Part shown: piece after piece, positions 6,676 through 15,933 of the stretch
Numbering within the stretch: position 1 is the stretch's first letter
How the letters are laid out: every line of letters starts with the position of its first letter
Source of the DNA: Acidimicrobiales bacterium
Lineage (GTDB): Bacteria; Actinomycetota; Acidimicrobiia; Acidimicrobiales; RAAP-2
NCBI GenBank assembly: GCA_025362585.1
Contig: JANYFR010000005.1
Span: 1-43,891, forward strand
Length of the DNA: 43,891 nucleotides
Reading direction: 5' to 3'
The notes under the pieces: model-generated
What the model was told of the DNA's origin: nothing
Database searches by the model: none
The model's input: the letters and a program-made list of their open reading frames with translations, nothing else
Made by a program: the position numbers and the translations under genes

Positions 6676-9600
6676 ATGAGACAACGCAAATTGCACCTCA
6701 ATCGCTCCGTCAATGCGGCGGTGACTCGTCTCGCCACGGCACTCGCTACCGGGATTGTCTCGACACTGGCCGTCTCGACCGCCGCCTATGCGGTGCCCAC
6801 TCCTCTACCCACGCCGGCCCCACCTTCGATCAGCCAAGCTTCGACGACGTCAATTCTCGTCAATTACACACCATTCGCCGCGATGGGTGCGAGCACCATC
6901 AAACTGTACGACACGACCTCTGGTGCTCCACCACTGACGACGAATGACAGCACGGGGTCTTCCACTTTCACCGGCCTGACCGTTCATGACACGTACCATG
7001 CAACAATTACTTCGCTCGGCGACAATATCACTACGTCCGACTCTGCGGAGAGTGCGAATTCCAACGTCGTGATCCTGACGCCTCCCCAACTGGCTCAACC
7101 ATCGGCGCCATCCCTTGCTCAGATCTCGCCCTCGTCACTTCGTGTCACGTTTTCCCCTGACGGCAACGCGAGCTCTTCCACGATCACCCTCTTCGACACG
7201 AACTTGAACACGAGCACCTCGAACTCCGTGAGTGGCAGCACCACTTCGTCTACCTTCACTGGACAGACCACCGGGCACGCGTATCGAGCGACAATCACCT
7301 CGATTGGCGACGGCACCACCTTCTCCAGTTCGGTGGAGAGTAGTTCTTCCAACACCGTGACTCTCACCCTGACGCGACTGCCGACGCCACCGCCCCCCGT
7401 AATCTCTCAGGCGTCCACCACCTCCATTGCCGTCAGTTACACACCCGCCCCGAACGCAAGTGCCAGCCTTATTGGCCTGCGCGATGTGACCGCGAGCACG
7501 TCGACTTCCTTCAGCGACACGACTGGGGGTCATACGTTCACCGGCCTCACCGTTGGCCACGTCTACCACGCCACAATCATCTCGGAAGGCGATGGAATTA
7601 CGTATTCCGACTCAGCCGCGAGTGCTGCTTCAAATTCCGTCCGACTGACTGCACCGAAACTCCCCACTCCCGCGGCCCCGGTCGTGAACATCGTGACACC
7701 GACGATTCTCATCGTTACCTACACGCCAGATTCCCTTGCCAGTTCCAGCACCATCACCCTCTACGATACGACCGCGAGTACATCGACGTCCTCGAACATC
7801 ACGACTGGGAGCCACTCGTTCACTGGCCTCACCACGGGTCACACCTACCGCGCTACAATCACCTCGGTCGGCGACGGCATCAATTATGCCACCTCCCTCG
7901 AAAGCGCATTTTCCAACAGCATCACCCTGACCGTGCCACCACTGGCAACCCCGTTAGTCACATCGACGACTCCGGAGATAACGTCGGTTGCAATTCACTT
8001 CGCTGCCATAGCGAATGCCGTTTCGTACACTGCGACCGTTCTGCACGGTGCAGCGGTGCTCTTCACGAACTCGTCGTGCACTCCTGCAAGTTGCGATTTC
8101 GTGGGCTTGGCTGAAGGAACCTCGTACACCGTGCAGGTGCAGGCAATCAGCAACCACGGGGCCGCCGGCGATTCAGCGCCCAGTGCGCCGGTGACGTTCA
8201 AGACGTTTTCGACCGGCGTATGTGGGCCATCGTCTGTCCCCGCACCCGCCTCTCCGCCCCCCGGGGTCGCCGCTTCGTCGCTCGGGACTCCCATGTCGTG
8301 CAGCACGGGGGCAACGTCAGCGACGACTCTCAAACTGACGACGCCGAACACGACGAGTACCTACCTCGTGCCGCTCGGTGCACTGCCAGTCGGGACGGTC
8401 GTCAGTGCGTACCCCATCACCAGCATCACCTCCCTCGCGAACTTGGTACCCAAGGGCCACTCCTACGTCGTCGCGGTCGCCCTCGCGTGGCAAGCGCCTG
8501 ATGGCTCAACGCCCGTTGCCACGTTACCAATCACGTTGACGATCAGGGACGCGAGTATCGTCGCTGGCGACTCGGTCACCCGCCTGAGTTCTACTGGCCT
8601 AGTCACTGTGGGAACCGCAGTCACCAAGGGCGCCATCACCATCACCTTCACGACCGATCCGATCATTGTTGTCACGGCCATCGCGAAGAGGCCCCAAGCC
8701 ACGTTGATGGTGAGGGCGGCAACTGCCCGAGTGGGCAAGGAGATTCCGCTCTCGACGCGTGGCGGCTCGGGATCGGGCGCCGTCGCGTTCAGCGTCCTCG
8801 ACGGTTCGGCAACCGGCTGCAAGGTCAGCTCGTCAAATCCACCGCGACTCACTTCCGCCAGTTACGGGACCTGTCGCGTCACTGCTCTCAAGGCGGCTGA
8901 CGTGAGTCACGGGGCAGTATCGGCGACCGCCGTGACGATGACTTTCGCCCCGAATCCACAGCGACCGCTCCGACTCAATTCGACGAAGGGCCGCGTGGGC
9001 AAGGCGCTAGTGCTGACCATAAGTGGCGGTTCAGGGTCTGGCGCATTGAGATTTAGGGTGCGCAATGGCACGTCGGCCGGCTGCGCCCTCGGTGCGCTGC
9101 GGCCCGTCACCCTCAGGGCAAGCAATCCGGGCTCCTGCCTCGTGGAAGTAGTGAAGTCGGGCGACGCTTCCTTCGGTCCAATGGCGTCGGCGACGACGGC
9201 GGTGCTCTTTGTTCGCGTCAAGGTGCCCGGGCCAGTGGTGGCGGCCACGACAGGTGTCGTGAAGTCGGGCACCCAGTCCACACTGTTCATTTCCGGATCG
9301 GGATTCGGGGTTGGCACCCACGTCAGCTCCACAACTGGCGGCGTCAGTCTTTCGGTGTTGTCGTCGACCCCGACATCAATCGTGGTGTCAATCAACGTTG
9401 CGAAGAGCGTCGCGTCAGGACCCCATCAACTGACCGTGTCAAACCGCAACGGTACGGCCCTCACGACTTACCGCGTGGTCAAACCACGAGTTCAAATCAA
9501 CGTAGCGGCACTCGTCACCGGTCTTTTGGCGGGCTATCGCCAGGCCTGGGCCTCCAGCCCCGCGGCGGGAATCGCCTACGCCTTCGCTCACGACTACCCA

Positions 9601-9900
9601 GGTTCGGCGACCACCCTGAGTGCATTCCTCGCGTGCAACCAAAAGGTCGGTGCGGGACAGACCGGTGAGACCGATACCCCGCAACTGGGCACCCTGCGCG
9701 CCGACCCCGCCTGGCGGGGCAGCGGTCCCGACACCCGAACATGGAACTTCGCCGGGAAGAAACCCAGCGGCGCCACCTATTCGGTCACCGACGCTGAAAC
9801 GACGAAATTCGCCGGCGGGAGCACCCAGAACTATCAAAAAGTGATCCACATCACGATCCTCAGTGGAACGGCATACTTTTACTTCACGCCGGCCTGCTAA
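6676..9900 (+). CDS. Secreted Ser/Thr-rich surface protein with FN3 and Ig-like repeats
   Basis: 1074 residues. Signal peptide 1-39 (basic start, hydrophobic core, cleavage after AYA). Residues about 44-510 form five tandem FN3-like units of 94-96 residues, each opening with a Pro-rich LPTPxPP linker and carrying FTGLTxGHxYxATITSxGDG. A non-repeated region (about 510-675) is followed by two Ig-like units that share GKxxxLxxxGGSGSGA (about 686-755 and 774-845), then an IPT/TIG-like unit (SGSGFG, about 853-935). The last 130 residues are a separate domain with two Cys (CNQK and terminal TPAC). No LPXTG, TM anchor or S-layer-homology motif is seen. Very rich in Ser/Thr, hence a plausible O-glycosylation target for the three glycosyltransferases downstream. 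Function is probably adhesion or envelope structure; substrate unknown. Confidence 0.78.
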   Translation: MRQRKLHLNRSVNAAVTRLATALATGIVSTLAVSTAAYAVPTPLPTPAPPSISQASTTSILVNYTPFAAMGASTIKLYDTTSGAPPLTTNDSTGSSTFTGLTVHDTYHATITSLGDNITTSDSAESANSNVVILTPPQLAQPSAPSLAQISPSSLRVTFSPDGNASSSTITLFDTNLNTSTSNSVSGSTTSSTFTGQTTGHAYRATITSIGDGTTFSSSVESSSSNTVTLTLTRLPTPPPPVISQASTTSIAVSYTPAPNASASLIGLRDVTASTSTSFSDTTGGHTFTGLTVGHVYHATIISEGDGITYSDSAASAASNSVRLTAPKLPTPAAPVVNIVTPTILIVTYTPDSLASSSTITLYDTTASTSTSSNITTGSHSFTGLTTGHTYRATITSVGDGINYATSLESAFSNSITLTVPPLATPLVTSTTPEITSVAIHFAAIANAVSYTATVLHGAAVLFTNSSCTPASCDFVGLAEGTSYTVQVQAISNHGAAGDSAPSAPVTFKTFSTGVCGPSSVPAPASPPPGVAASSLGTPMSCSTGATSATTLKLTTPNTTSTYLVPLGALPVGTVVSAYPITSITSLANLVPKGHSYVVAVALAWQAPDGSTPVATLPITLTIRDASIVAGDSVTRLSSTGLVTVGTAVTKGAITITFTTDPIIVVTAIAKRPQATLMVRAATARVGKEIPLSTRGGSGSGAVAFSVLDGSATGCKVSSSNPPRLTSASYGTCRVTALKAADVSHGAVSATAVTMTFAPNPQRPLRLNSTKGRVGKALVLTISGGSGSGALRFRVRNGTSAGCALGALRPVTLRASNPGSCLVEVVKSGDASFGPMASATTAVLFVRVKVPGPVVAATTGVVKSGTQSTLFISGSGFGVGTHVSSTTGGVSLSVLSSTPTSIVVSINVAKSVASGPHQLTVSNRNGTALTTYRVVKPRVQINVAALVTGLLAGYRQAWASSPAAGIAYAFAHDYPGSATTLSAFLACNQKVGAGQTGETDTPQLGTLRADPAWRGSGPDTRTWNFAGKKPSGATYSVTDAETTKFAGGSTQNYQKVIHITILSGTAYFYFTPAC
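6805..8205 (+). repeat. Array of five tandem FN3-coding units, period about 285 bp
   Basis: Units begin at 6805, 7090, 7378, 7660 and 7942, giving spacings of 285, 288, 282 and 282 bp. The first four share a clear consensus in both protein and DNA, for example the FTGLTxGH segment. The fifth is more diverged and has a Cys pair (SSCTPASCDF). The pattern suggests internal duplication followed by drift; unit number may vary between strains. Confidence 0.8.
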
Positions 9901-9919
9901 CCCCGAGACGTTCTCCGTT

Positions 9920-9946
9920 CCGACCACCGTGGCAAAGGGTGGTCGG
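9920..9946 (+). terminator. Stem-loop after the surface-protein gene
   Basis: CCGACCACC (9920-9928) pairs perfectly with GGTGGTCGG (9938-9946) across a 9-nt loop, starting 20 nt after the stop codon at 9898-9900. No continuous T-run follows (the next bases include CTTTG), so it may be a factor-dependent terminator or a 3' stabiliser. It separates the surface gene from the glycosyltransferase operon. Confidence 0.5.
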
Positions 9947-10015
9947 GAACTAGTCTTTGTACTCACTTGAAGGACTCGACCCGAACCGGAATGAGCGAGA
10001 GGAACACGTGGTCCC

Positions 10016-11473
10016 GTGAACATGACTAGTGTTCACGCGCACCTGCTTCGAAGGCCCTGCGGATTCTGGGTACTGGTGGCCGTTGGCACCATGGGTTCAC
10101 TCGGCGCGGTCCTCACCGGTTCAACCATTGGTTCGGCCCCGCGGCCCCCCCGTTATCTATGGTGGCTACACACGCCCGGCGGCGGCTACCTATTGGCGCA
10201 CGTGCTCTTCTATGTTTCCGTCGCATTCCTTACGTTGGCGTGGCTCGGCGTGGGCCTCTACGCATTCGAGAAGAGACTGACAGTGTCGCGTTCGTGGAAG
10301 GTACTAGCCCTCTGGGCCACGCCCCTACTGGTCGGGTCGCCCCTCTTCGGCCGCGACGTTTACAGCTACGCCGCCCAGGGTGCACTCGCACGTCGGGGTT
10401 TCAATCCCTACTTCGTCGCACCGCGATCGCTGGGTGCGGGCCCCCTGCTGTCGTCGGTCGCGGACGTTTGGCATAACACCACGTCGCCGTACGGGCCCCT
10501 CTTCGTTGCGTTGACCCACGCCACCGCGACCCTCGCTGGCGGCTCACTCATTGCTGAGGTCCTCGCTTTTCGAGCGCTCGCTCTCGTGGGTGTCGTGTCG
10601 CTCATGGTCTTCATCCCGGTGGTCGCTCGACACTACGGCGCCAACGAGGGCGTCGCGGTCTGGCTCGCGGTCCTCAGTCCGCTCGCCCTCTTCAGCGCCG
10701 TGGGCTCCGCCCACAACGACGCGCTCATGTTGGGTCTCGTGGTGACCGCGATCGCCGTCGCACTCCGCGGGAGGCGCCGTTGGGCGGTCGCTCTCTTCGC
10801 GCTCGCCGCCACGATCAAGTTGCCCGCACTGGCGGGCGTCGTGTTCCTCTACGCCGGGGGGTGGCGCGACGAGTCTGCCCGTGGTCGAATTCGGTCGGTC
10901 GTCGAAGCCACTGTCGTCGTTGCCTTGGTGATAATAGCGGTGACCGAAACCGCCGGCTACGGGTGGGCGTGGGTCAGCGCCCGGGCGCTCAGCATCCCGA
11001 CCCGGCTGCGCCTGCTGACCTCACCGACGGTCTCATTGGGTGTGCTGCTCGCCACGATCGCGCACGCCGCCGGTCTGCACGTCGGGACTCGCCGAGTCGT
11101 TACGTTCGTGCAACACGCGAGTGAAGTCTTCGCGGTGCTGGCGATCGCGTGGATCACCTTTAAGACCAGGACCGGCAACGTCACCCGTCACTTCGGCGTC
11201 GCGTTGCTCGTGGTCGTCGTCGCCAGTCCGACGGTCTGGCCCTGGTACTTCTTGTGGGGCGTCACGGTACTCGCCCCAACAAGCGCTCAACGGTCGCGAT
11301 TGCTGATCTGCGTGGCCGGTGGGGCAATGTTGCTCGTTGGTCCAGGCGGAACGCCAATGATTGGTGGCAACGGTTTCTACGTTTCGGGCACCCTGGTGGC
11401 CTTCGGCGCACTCTGGTTCTTCGTCTCCGGTGCGTGGCGATCAGTGATCAGGGGGGTCGATCGTGCCGCCTGA
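10016..11473 (+). CDS. mptB: MptB-like polyprenol-phosphomannose alpha-1,6-mannosyltransferase (GT-C)
   Basis: 485 residues with about 12 hydrophobic segments. The first extracytoplasmic loop carries GRDVYSYAAQGALARRGFNPY (Asp114), which matches the catalytic-loop motif of MptA/MptB enzymes, and HNDALMLG in a later helix also fits. Family role: using polyprenol-phosphate mannose outside the membrane to elongate the alpha-1,6-mannan backbone of lipomannan/lipoarabinomannan. GTG start at 10016; an AGAGGAA is 10-15 nt upstream, and ATG 10022 is an alternative. The 3' end overlaps the next gene by 11 bp. The acceptor here could be a lipoglycan or protein; the neighbouring Ser/Thr-rich protein raises the second option. 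Confidence 0.78.
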   Translation: MNMTSVHAHLLRRPCGFWVLVAVGTMGSLGAVLTGSTIGSAPRPPRYLWWLHTPGGGYLLAHVLFYVSVAFLTLAWLGVGLYAFEKRLTVSRSWKVLALWATPLLVGSPLFGRDVYSYAAQGALARRGFNPYFVAPRSLGAGPLLSSVADVWHNTTSPYGPLFVALTHATATLAGGSLIAEVLAFRALALVGVVSLMVFIPVVARHYGANEGVAVWLAVLSPLALFSAVGSAHNDALMLGLVVTAIAVALRGRRRWAVALFALAATIKLPALAGVVFLYAGGWRDESARGRIRSVVEATVVVALVIIAVTETAGYGWAWVSARALSIPTRLRLLTSPTVSLGVLLATIAHAAGLHVGTRRVVTFVQHASEVFAVLAIAWITFKTRTGNVTRHFGVALLVVVVASPTVWPWYFLWGVTVLAPTSAQRSRLLICVAGGAMLLVGPGGTPMIGGNGFYVSGTLVAFGALWFFVSGAWRSVIRGVDRAA

Positions 11474-12599
11474 AACTGTCACCACTGTCCCCACCGAACT
11501 TCGGTGGTGGCGTCGAATCCCCTACTATCGCGCGGTCGCCGTCTACGTGACGCTGCGTCTCACGACGCTGGCGGTCACCTCGATTGCCGACATCTTCACT
11601 CATCATGGGCTCGTTAGCGACCTTTCGAATTGGGACGGTGTTTGGTTCTTAAGGGCCGTGTCGCACGGTTACCCGAGTCACCTGCCCATGGCCGCGGGCC
11701 ACGTACTTGCCAGTCCCATCGCACTGTTCCCGTTGTTTCCACTCCTGATCCGCACCATTGCCGACGTCACTTTTCTCTCGGCGTCAGTCGTTGGTCTGCT
11801 CATCAGCGGTGTCACCGGTCTGGGCGCGGTGGTCGCCATCGGGCGACTCACGAACGAATTCACCGACACCGAGCGGGCTGAGCGCGCGGCGTTGCTCTTC
11901 GCGGTCGCCCCAGGTGGCTTCGTTTTCAACCTGATCTACAACGAAGGGATTGTGATCAGCCTGGTCGCGCTCGGACTCATCGCACTGCTGCGGCGTCGGT
12001 GGCTCGTCGCCGGCGCTCTCGGAGCACTCGCGACCGCGGCGTCGCCGGTCGGACTCGTCTTCGTGGTCTGTTGCGCGGCGTCCTCGTTCGTCGCAGTACG
12101 GAGGGACCGCGACTGGCGATCGTTGTTCGCACCGATCCTGGCACCCACGGGTTTCGCGGCCTGGATGATCTATCTCTGGATCCATACCGGCAACGTACGC
12201 GCTTGGCAGCTGACCGAACGTGGCGGATGGAATAGCTACCCGTCCCTCGCCTATCCCTTTCGCATCGTGGGTACGTTCATCACCAACCCCCTTGCCCCGA
12301 CGATGACTGGCCAGATTCTGTTCTTCGGCACGCTCCTGAGCGTCGCGGGTCTCGTCATAGCGTTCAGAGAGCGTCTGCCCTTCGAACTGCTCAGCTACGC
12401 ATCTTGCTCCGTCGTGTTGTTCGCTGTCTCGTCGCCCGTCGGGCTGAGGCCCCGATTCGTCATGTTGGCCTTCCCACTCACGATTGCGGTTGCGTCCAAG
12501 TGGAGCGGGCGTCGATTTCGCCTCGTCGTCGCAGGATCTGTCATCTTGTTGTTGTTGATGACCTACGAAACGCTCACGTCGTTCGCCGTCTTCCCCTAG
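11463..12599 (+). CDS. PIG-V/Gpi18-like mannosyltransferase (GT-C)
   Basis: 378 residues, polytopic. The N-terminal loop SDLSNWDGVWFLRAVSHGYP holds the WDG motif typical of the PIG-V family, followed by ALFPLFP and later VAPGGFVFNLIYNE. PIG-V adds the second mannose to GPI anchors in eukaryotes; bacterial homologues are polyprenol-phosphate-mannose-dependent transferases, often for surface glycans or protein glycosylation. GTG start inside the last codons of the upstream mannosyltransferase, so the two are translationally coupled. No large soluble domain. Acceptor unknown. Confidence 0.77.
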   Translation: MPPETVTTVPTELRWWRRIPYYRAVAVYVTLRLTTLAVTSIADIFTHHGLVSDLSNWDGVWFLRAVSHGYPSHLPMAAGHVLASPIALFPLFPLLIRTIADVTFLSASVVGLLISGVTGLGAVVAIGRLTNEFTDTERAERAALLFAVAPGGFVFNLIYNEGIVISLVALGLIALLRRRWLVAGALGALATAASPVGLVFVVCCAASSFVAVRRDRDWRSLFAPILAPTGFAAWMIYLWIHTGNVRAWQLTERGGWNSYPSLAYPFRIVGTFITNPLAPTMTGQILFFGTLLSVAGLVIAFRERLPFELLSYASCSVVLFAVSSPVGLRPRFVMLAFPLTIAVASKWSGRRFRLVVAGSVILLLLMTYETLTSFAVFP

Positions 12600-12721
12600 T
12601 AGACGCCGTGATTGCCAGCTCGACGAAGAGCCCCAGGGATACTCGGCCAACGTCACCTAAAGTACATCTGACCTCGTGACCTCAACGTCTCGTGCGATCG
12701 ATTGGCCGGGTGAGGAGGCAA

Positions 12722-14383
12722 ATGGATCAATCACCGATCTCACTCGTGACCCGTGCGATCTGGACGTTCGTATGGTTCGCCATCGTCTCGGTTGGCACCC
12801 ACGCCTGGTGGTCGTGGGGTAGGTGGTCCGGATTTAGCTTCATTGCGCCGTTGATCACGGTCGTGGGGCTAGTGGGGATGGTCCTGGTCTGGACCTGGCC
12901 CGGCGCGCGGCACCGCCGATTTGAACACGTCACGTTCGGTGCGGCCCTCGCTGCCGTCGTTCTCACTAATGGCCCCGTCATTGCGGCAACGAGGTTCTTC
13001 AACACCGACTCGGCTGCGTTCAATCAGCTGGCGACGCAGATCCTCGTGAAGGGCCACAATCCCTACACCGCAACCTTTCGTCCGTGGATGCTGCAACTGC
13101 AGCACCCCGCCGACTTCTGGACCTACACGCTCAACGGCGGTCACGTCGACCGGGTCTCGTATCCGGCGGGATCGTTCGTCATCCAAGCCCCTTTCCACTT
13201 GCTCGGTCTCCACCACCTCGGGGCCGACTGGATTGACCTCCTCGCGTGGCTCGTCGCGGCAATCATCCTCTACGTCGTGTCACCGTCGTACGCCAAATGG
13301 CTTTCGCCACTGCTGGTGCTCACCTCACTCTTCACCTTGACTTTCGCGCACGGCGGTACCGACGCCCTGTTCGTCCCGTTCATGATGCTGGCGGCGCTAC
13401 GCTGGGACGACTTCGTCACGCGCCTCGGCCCGCACTGGACGAGATGGCTCGGACCCGTGGCACTCGGCGTGGCCTGTTCGATCAAACAGTCCCCCTGGTT
13501 TACGCTGCCCTTCTTCATCGTCGGCATCATCCTGGAGGCCGAGCACCACCGCGTCGCGATCTCCAAAACCGTGCTCCGCTACCTCGGCTACGTCGCCCTC
13601 CCCTTCGCGGCAATCAACCTACCGTTCTTCATCTGGTCGCCCGGTGCGTGGCTCCACGGCACGTTGCTGCCACTCACTGAGCCCCTCGTCCCGGACGGCC
13701 AGGGCTTGGTTACCCTGGCGACCCACGGCTTCGTACGCGTGGTCCACCCTAGGGACCTCCAGTTCGCGGGAGCCCTGATGATGCTGGCGCTACTGATGGC
13801 CTTCGTGGGCTGGTACCCCGTCATGAAACGCGCGTGGCTGTTCGCCGTGCCGATCGTCCTGTTCATACCAAGTCGCAGTCTGTCGAGTTACCTCGTGGAC
13901 TTCATCCCGGCCGCGTTCGTGGCAGTCCTCACGACCAGCCGGGTTCCCGAGGCCGTCGCCGTTCACGCGCGAGCGCTGTTACGTCGGGTCGCGCTCGCCG
14001 CCCCCCTGGTCCTCGCCGCGCTCTTTGTCGTTCGAGCGTTCACCGATCCGCCAATAAGCCTCAAGTTGGACCAATACGGCGTCATCGGCGTAGGACCGTT
14101 CATGGGCTCCATGGTGCTGACCGTCACCAACAACACCGCGTCGCCGATTCATCCCCACGTCATGGTCGTCATCGGCTCGAGCCACCCAGTCGGTTTCTGG
14201 TCGACGCCCTCGACGAATGACTTGGTCGTGCCCGCGCACGCGACCGTGACTACCACGTTCGTACCGCCAAAGTTCATGTGGGCCCCTCAGCAGTACGACA
14301 ACTGGTTGGTCGAAGCGTTGACGTCGTCCCCGGCGGCGCTGACGACGACACCGGCCTACTCGTGGCCCTATAAGTCACATTGA
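12722..14383 (+). CDS. Polytopic GT-C-type glycosyltransferase with C-terminal extracytoplasmic domain
   Basis: 553 residues from ATG 12722. GAGGAGG (12712-12718) lies only 3 nt upstream, which is tight; in-frame GTGs at 12710 and 12692 are alternatives with no Shine-Dalgarno. About ten hydrophobic helices are followed by a soluble C-terminal part (from about residue 450) of beta-rich composition. The first large loop NTDSAAFNQLATQILVKGHNPY has the Asp-containing pattern seen in GT87/DUF2029-like mannosyl- or arabinosyltransferases, and SIKQSPWF resembles the conserved Lys-Gln segment of that group. It follows the two mannosyltransferases by 122 bp on the same strand, so it probably extends the same surface glycan. 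Exact family is uncertain. Confidence 0.68.
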   Translation: MDQSPISLVTRAIWTFVWFAIVSVGTHAWWSWGRWSGFSFIAPLITVVGLVGMVLVWTWPGARHRRFEHVTFGAALAAVVLTNGPVIAATRFFNTDSAAFNQLATQILVKGHNPYTATFRPWMLQLQHPADFWTYTLNGGHVDRVSYPAGSFVIQAPFHLLGLHHLGADWIDLLAWLVAAIILYVVSPSYAKWLSPLLVLTSLFTLTFAHGGTDALFVPFMMLAALRWDDFVTRLGPHWTRWLGPVALGVACSIKQSPWFTLPFFIVGIILEAEHHRVAISKTVLRYLGYVALPFAAINLPFFIWSPGAWLHGTLLPLTEPLVPDGQGLVTLATHGFVRVVHPRDLQFAGALMMLALLMAFVGWYPVMKRAWLFAVPIVLFIPSRSLSSYLVDFIPAAFVAVLTTSRVPEAVAVHARALLRRVALAAPLVLAALFVVRAFTDPPISLKLDQYGVIGVGPFMGSMVLTVTNNTASPIHPHVMVVIGSSHPVGFWSTPSTNDLVVPAHATVTTTFVPPKFMWAPQQYDNWLVEALTSSPAALTTTPAYSWPYKSH

Positions 14384-14461
14384 ACGGACCTCGACCACGC
14401 GACTGCCATGATCGCGTCGCTCGACTTTGCCCACCGTTGCGTCGCGTCCGTACTCGCTCAG

Positions 14462-14767
14462 CTACTGACGTCCCGTCCGGACCATCCGGACATCGAGATT
14501 AAAAAACTTGGGTGGACCGTTCAGCAGTGAGGTCATCTCGGCGGCGTACTTCGCCATCTCGGGATCGTTCGAATTCCTCATCGCCGTCTCGTAGTCGTCG
14601 AATTCCACAATGATCATGTAGACACCCGGCCGGTCGCGGTCCGCGGTGAACGTTGCCTGATTTGCGAGGATGGCGTCACCACGCTCATCGGCCATCCTCT
14701 TTGCAAAGGCCTCCACCTCCTCAATTCTCGATGTCTCGACTTCCATTATCTGAAGGAATGCTGCCAT
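14462..14767 (-). CDS. Small dimeric alpha/beta-barrel protein
   Basis: 101 residues with the beta-alpha-beta pattern of the ferredoxin-like dimeric barrel (ABM/EthD-like): strand FLQIMEVE, helix VEAFAKRMADERG, strands ATFTADRD and VYMIIVEFDDYE, and helix AMRNSNDPEMAKYAAEMTSLL. ATG 14767 is preceded by a GGAAGGGCGGGGAG purine-rich stretch. Such proteins range from quinol monooxygenases to ligand binders; catalytic residues cannot be assigned. It is last on the strand after the crotonase, 194 bp away, so it may belong to the Liv/CoA operon or stand alone. Confidence 0.65.
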   Translation of the reverse strand: MAAFLQIMEVETSRIEEVEAFAKRMADERGDAILANQATFTADRDRPGVYMIIVEFDDYETAMRNSNDPEMAKYAAEMTSLLNGPPKFFNLDVRMVRTGRQ

Positions 14768-14961
14768 CTCCCCGCCCTTCCTCTGATGGTCACGGCAGTT
14801 CCGCTGACCACGTCACGAGCCAGCCTCATCCTGCCCGAAAATATCAGGCGCGTCCAACGGTTCTCCCGGAGTCGAGCTCGTCGAATCAACGTTCTGGAGA
14901 AGTGGTGCCACGGGGACCGTCGCTCTCAGGGGCCCCTATCGGCCCCGGTCTCACCGCGCGA

Positions 14962-15933
14962 TCAAGCGTCGGGGGCTTCGAGGTGTGCGCCGTGATCGAC
15001 CGTCACGTCACTGAAGGTCCCGCTCAGCACGGACGAACGAGCCAATTCGGGCTCCGCGCCCGCCATTACCGGCACGGTGGCCGCACGCCGAGTCACGAAG
15101 TCGGTGATCGACTGGGAGAGGGCGCCCTTGGGAGCGAAGCTCGAGAGGTGGAGGGCGTCGGTGTCGGCCTCAATCCGGCCCGTGACCACGTCGAGGATCT
15201 GGCGGTTGCCCGACGTCGCCTCGGGCGACCACGAGGCGATCGCCGCCGCGAGGTCGAGCGCCTCGGCACGAAGTTGCTCGCGCCCGACGATCCTCGATAC
15301 GACGCCCAGACTGAGGGCCTCTTCGGCCGTGACGGCGCGTCCACCGAGGAACATCGCCCGGGCCGTACTCTCGCCAAAGGCGTCGACGACGAGTCGCGCG
15401 CCTGCCTCGGAATAGACCAGTCCCAACTTAGACGCCGGAATGGCGAATTTGGCCTCGGGCGACGCCACGCGCACGTCGGCGAGCAACGCCAGTTCCAGTC
15501 CGCCGCCGATCACGTTGCCCTGCAACGCCATGACGATGGGCACGAGAGAGGAACGCAGGGGCGCGAAGTTGCGCTCGTGGGCAATGAGTTGTTCGACGTC
15601 GCCGCGGCTCGCCTCCACGAAGTCGTAGCCGGCGCAGAAGTCCGGCGCCTCGGCGGTGAACACGATCACCTTGGTGCCGTGGGGCGGACTGGTCACTATC
15701 TCTTCGATTCGGTCTATCGTCGAACGACCGAGCACGTTGCGCCGTTCGCCGGCACTCAGTCGGATCTCCAAGACGCCGTTGACGAGGTGTTCGACCACTA
15801 CGGGCGTGGCCGGCGGGAAGGCCAGGCGCGGGCGACGGCGGTCGTGGAACCACGTGCTCGAACGACGGTAGCGATCCTCGACGCGCGTGACGAAGAGTGT
15901 CCAGGACCGCGCCAGGCGGGTGTTGAGGCTCAT
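14962..15933 (-). CDS. Enoyl-CoA hydratase/isomerase (crotonase) family protein
   Basis: 323 residues. The crotonase core starts at about residue 46 (VVEHLVNGVLEIRLS). Oxyanion-hole segments are DFCAGYDF and NVIGGGLELALLADVRVA, followed by the family-like FAIPASKLGLV and GGRAVTAEEALSLGVV. The first 43 residues are Arg-rich and atypical, so the true start may be further in, though no better ribosome binding site exists. ATG 15933 overlaps the stop of a 10-codon upstream ORF that does have a good AAGGAG. The gene lies 53 bp after the CoA transferase, suggesting that the CoA ester made there is hydrated, isomerised or cleaved here. Which reaction is not decidable from sequence alone. Confidence 0.8.
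   Translation of the reverse strand: MSLNTRLARSWTLFVTRVEDRYRRSSTWFHDRRRPRLAFPPATPVVVEHLVNGVLEIRLSAGERRNVLGRSTIDRIEEIVTSPPHGTKVIVFTAEAPDFCAGYDFVEASRGDVEQLIAHERNFAPLRSSLVPIVMALQGNVIGGGLELALLADVRVASPEAKFAIPASKLGLVYSEAGARLVVDAFGESTARAMFLGGRAVTAEEALSLGVVSRIVGREQLRAEALDLAAAIASWSPEATSGNRQILDVVTGRIEADTDALHLSSFAPKGALSQSITDFVTRRAATVPVMAGAEPELARSSVLSGTFSDVTVDHGAHLEAPDA

Noticed and set aside
6420-6737. 105-codon minus-strand ORF upstream of the surface protein
   Set aside because: Overlaps the surface-protein start, has no ribosome binding site and mixed composition; the evidence is not enough for a gene.
14880-14960. GGACCG and CTCTCAGG words resembling parts of a glycine riboswitch
   Set aside because: They occur in the wrong order and spacing for the conserved glycine aptamer, and no glycine gene follows on that strand.
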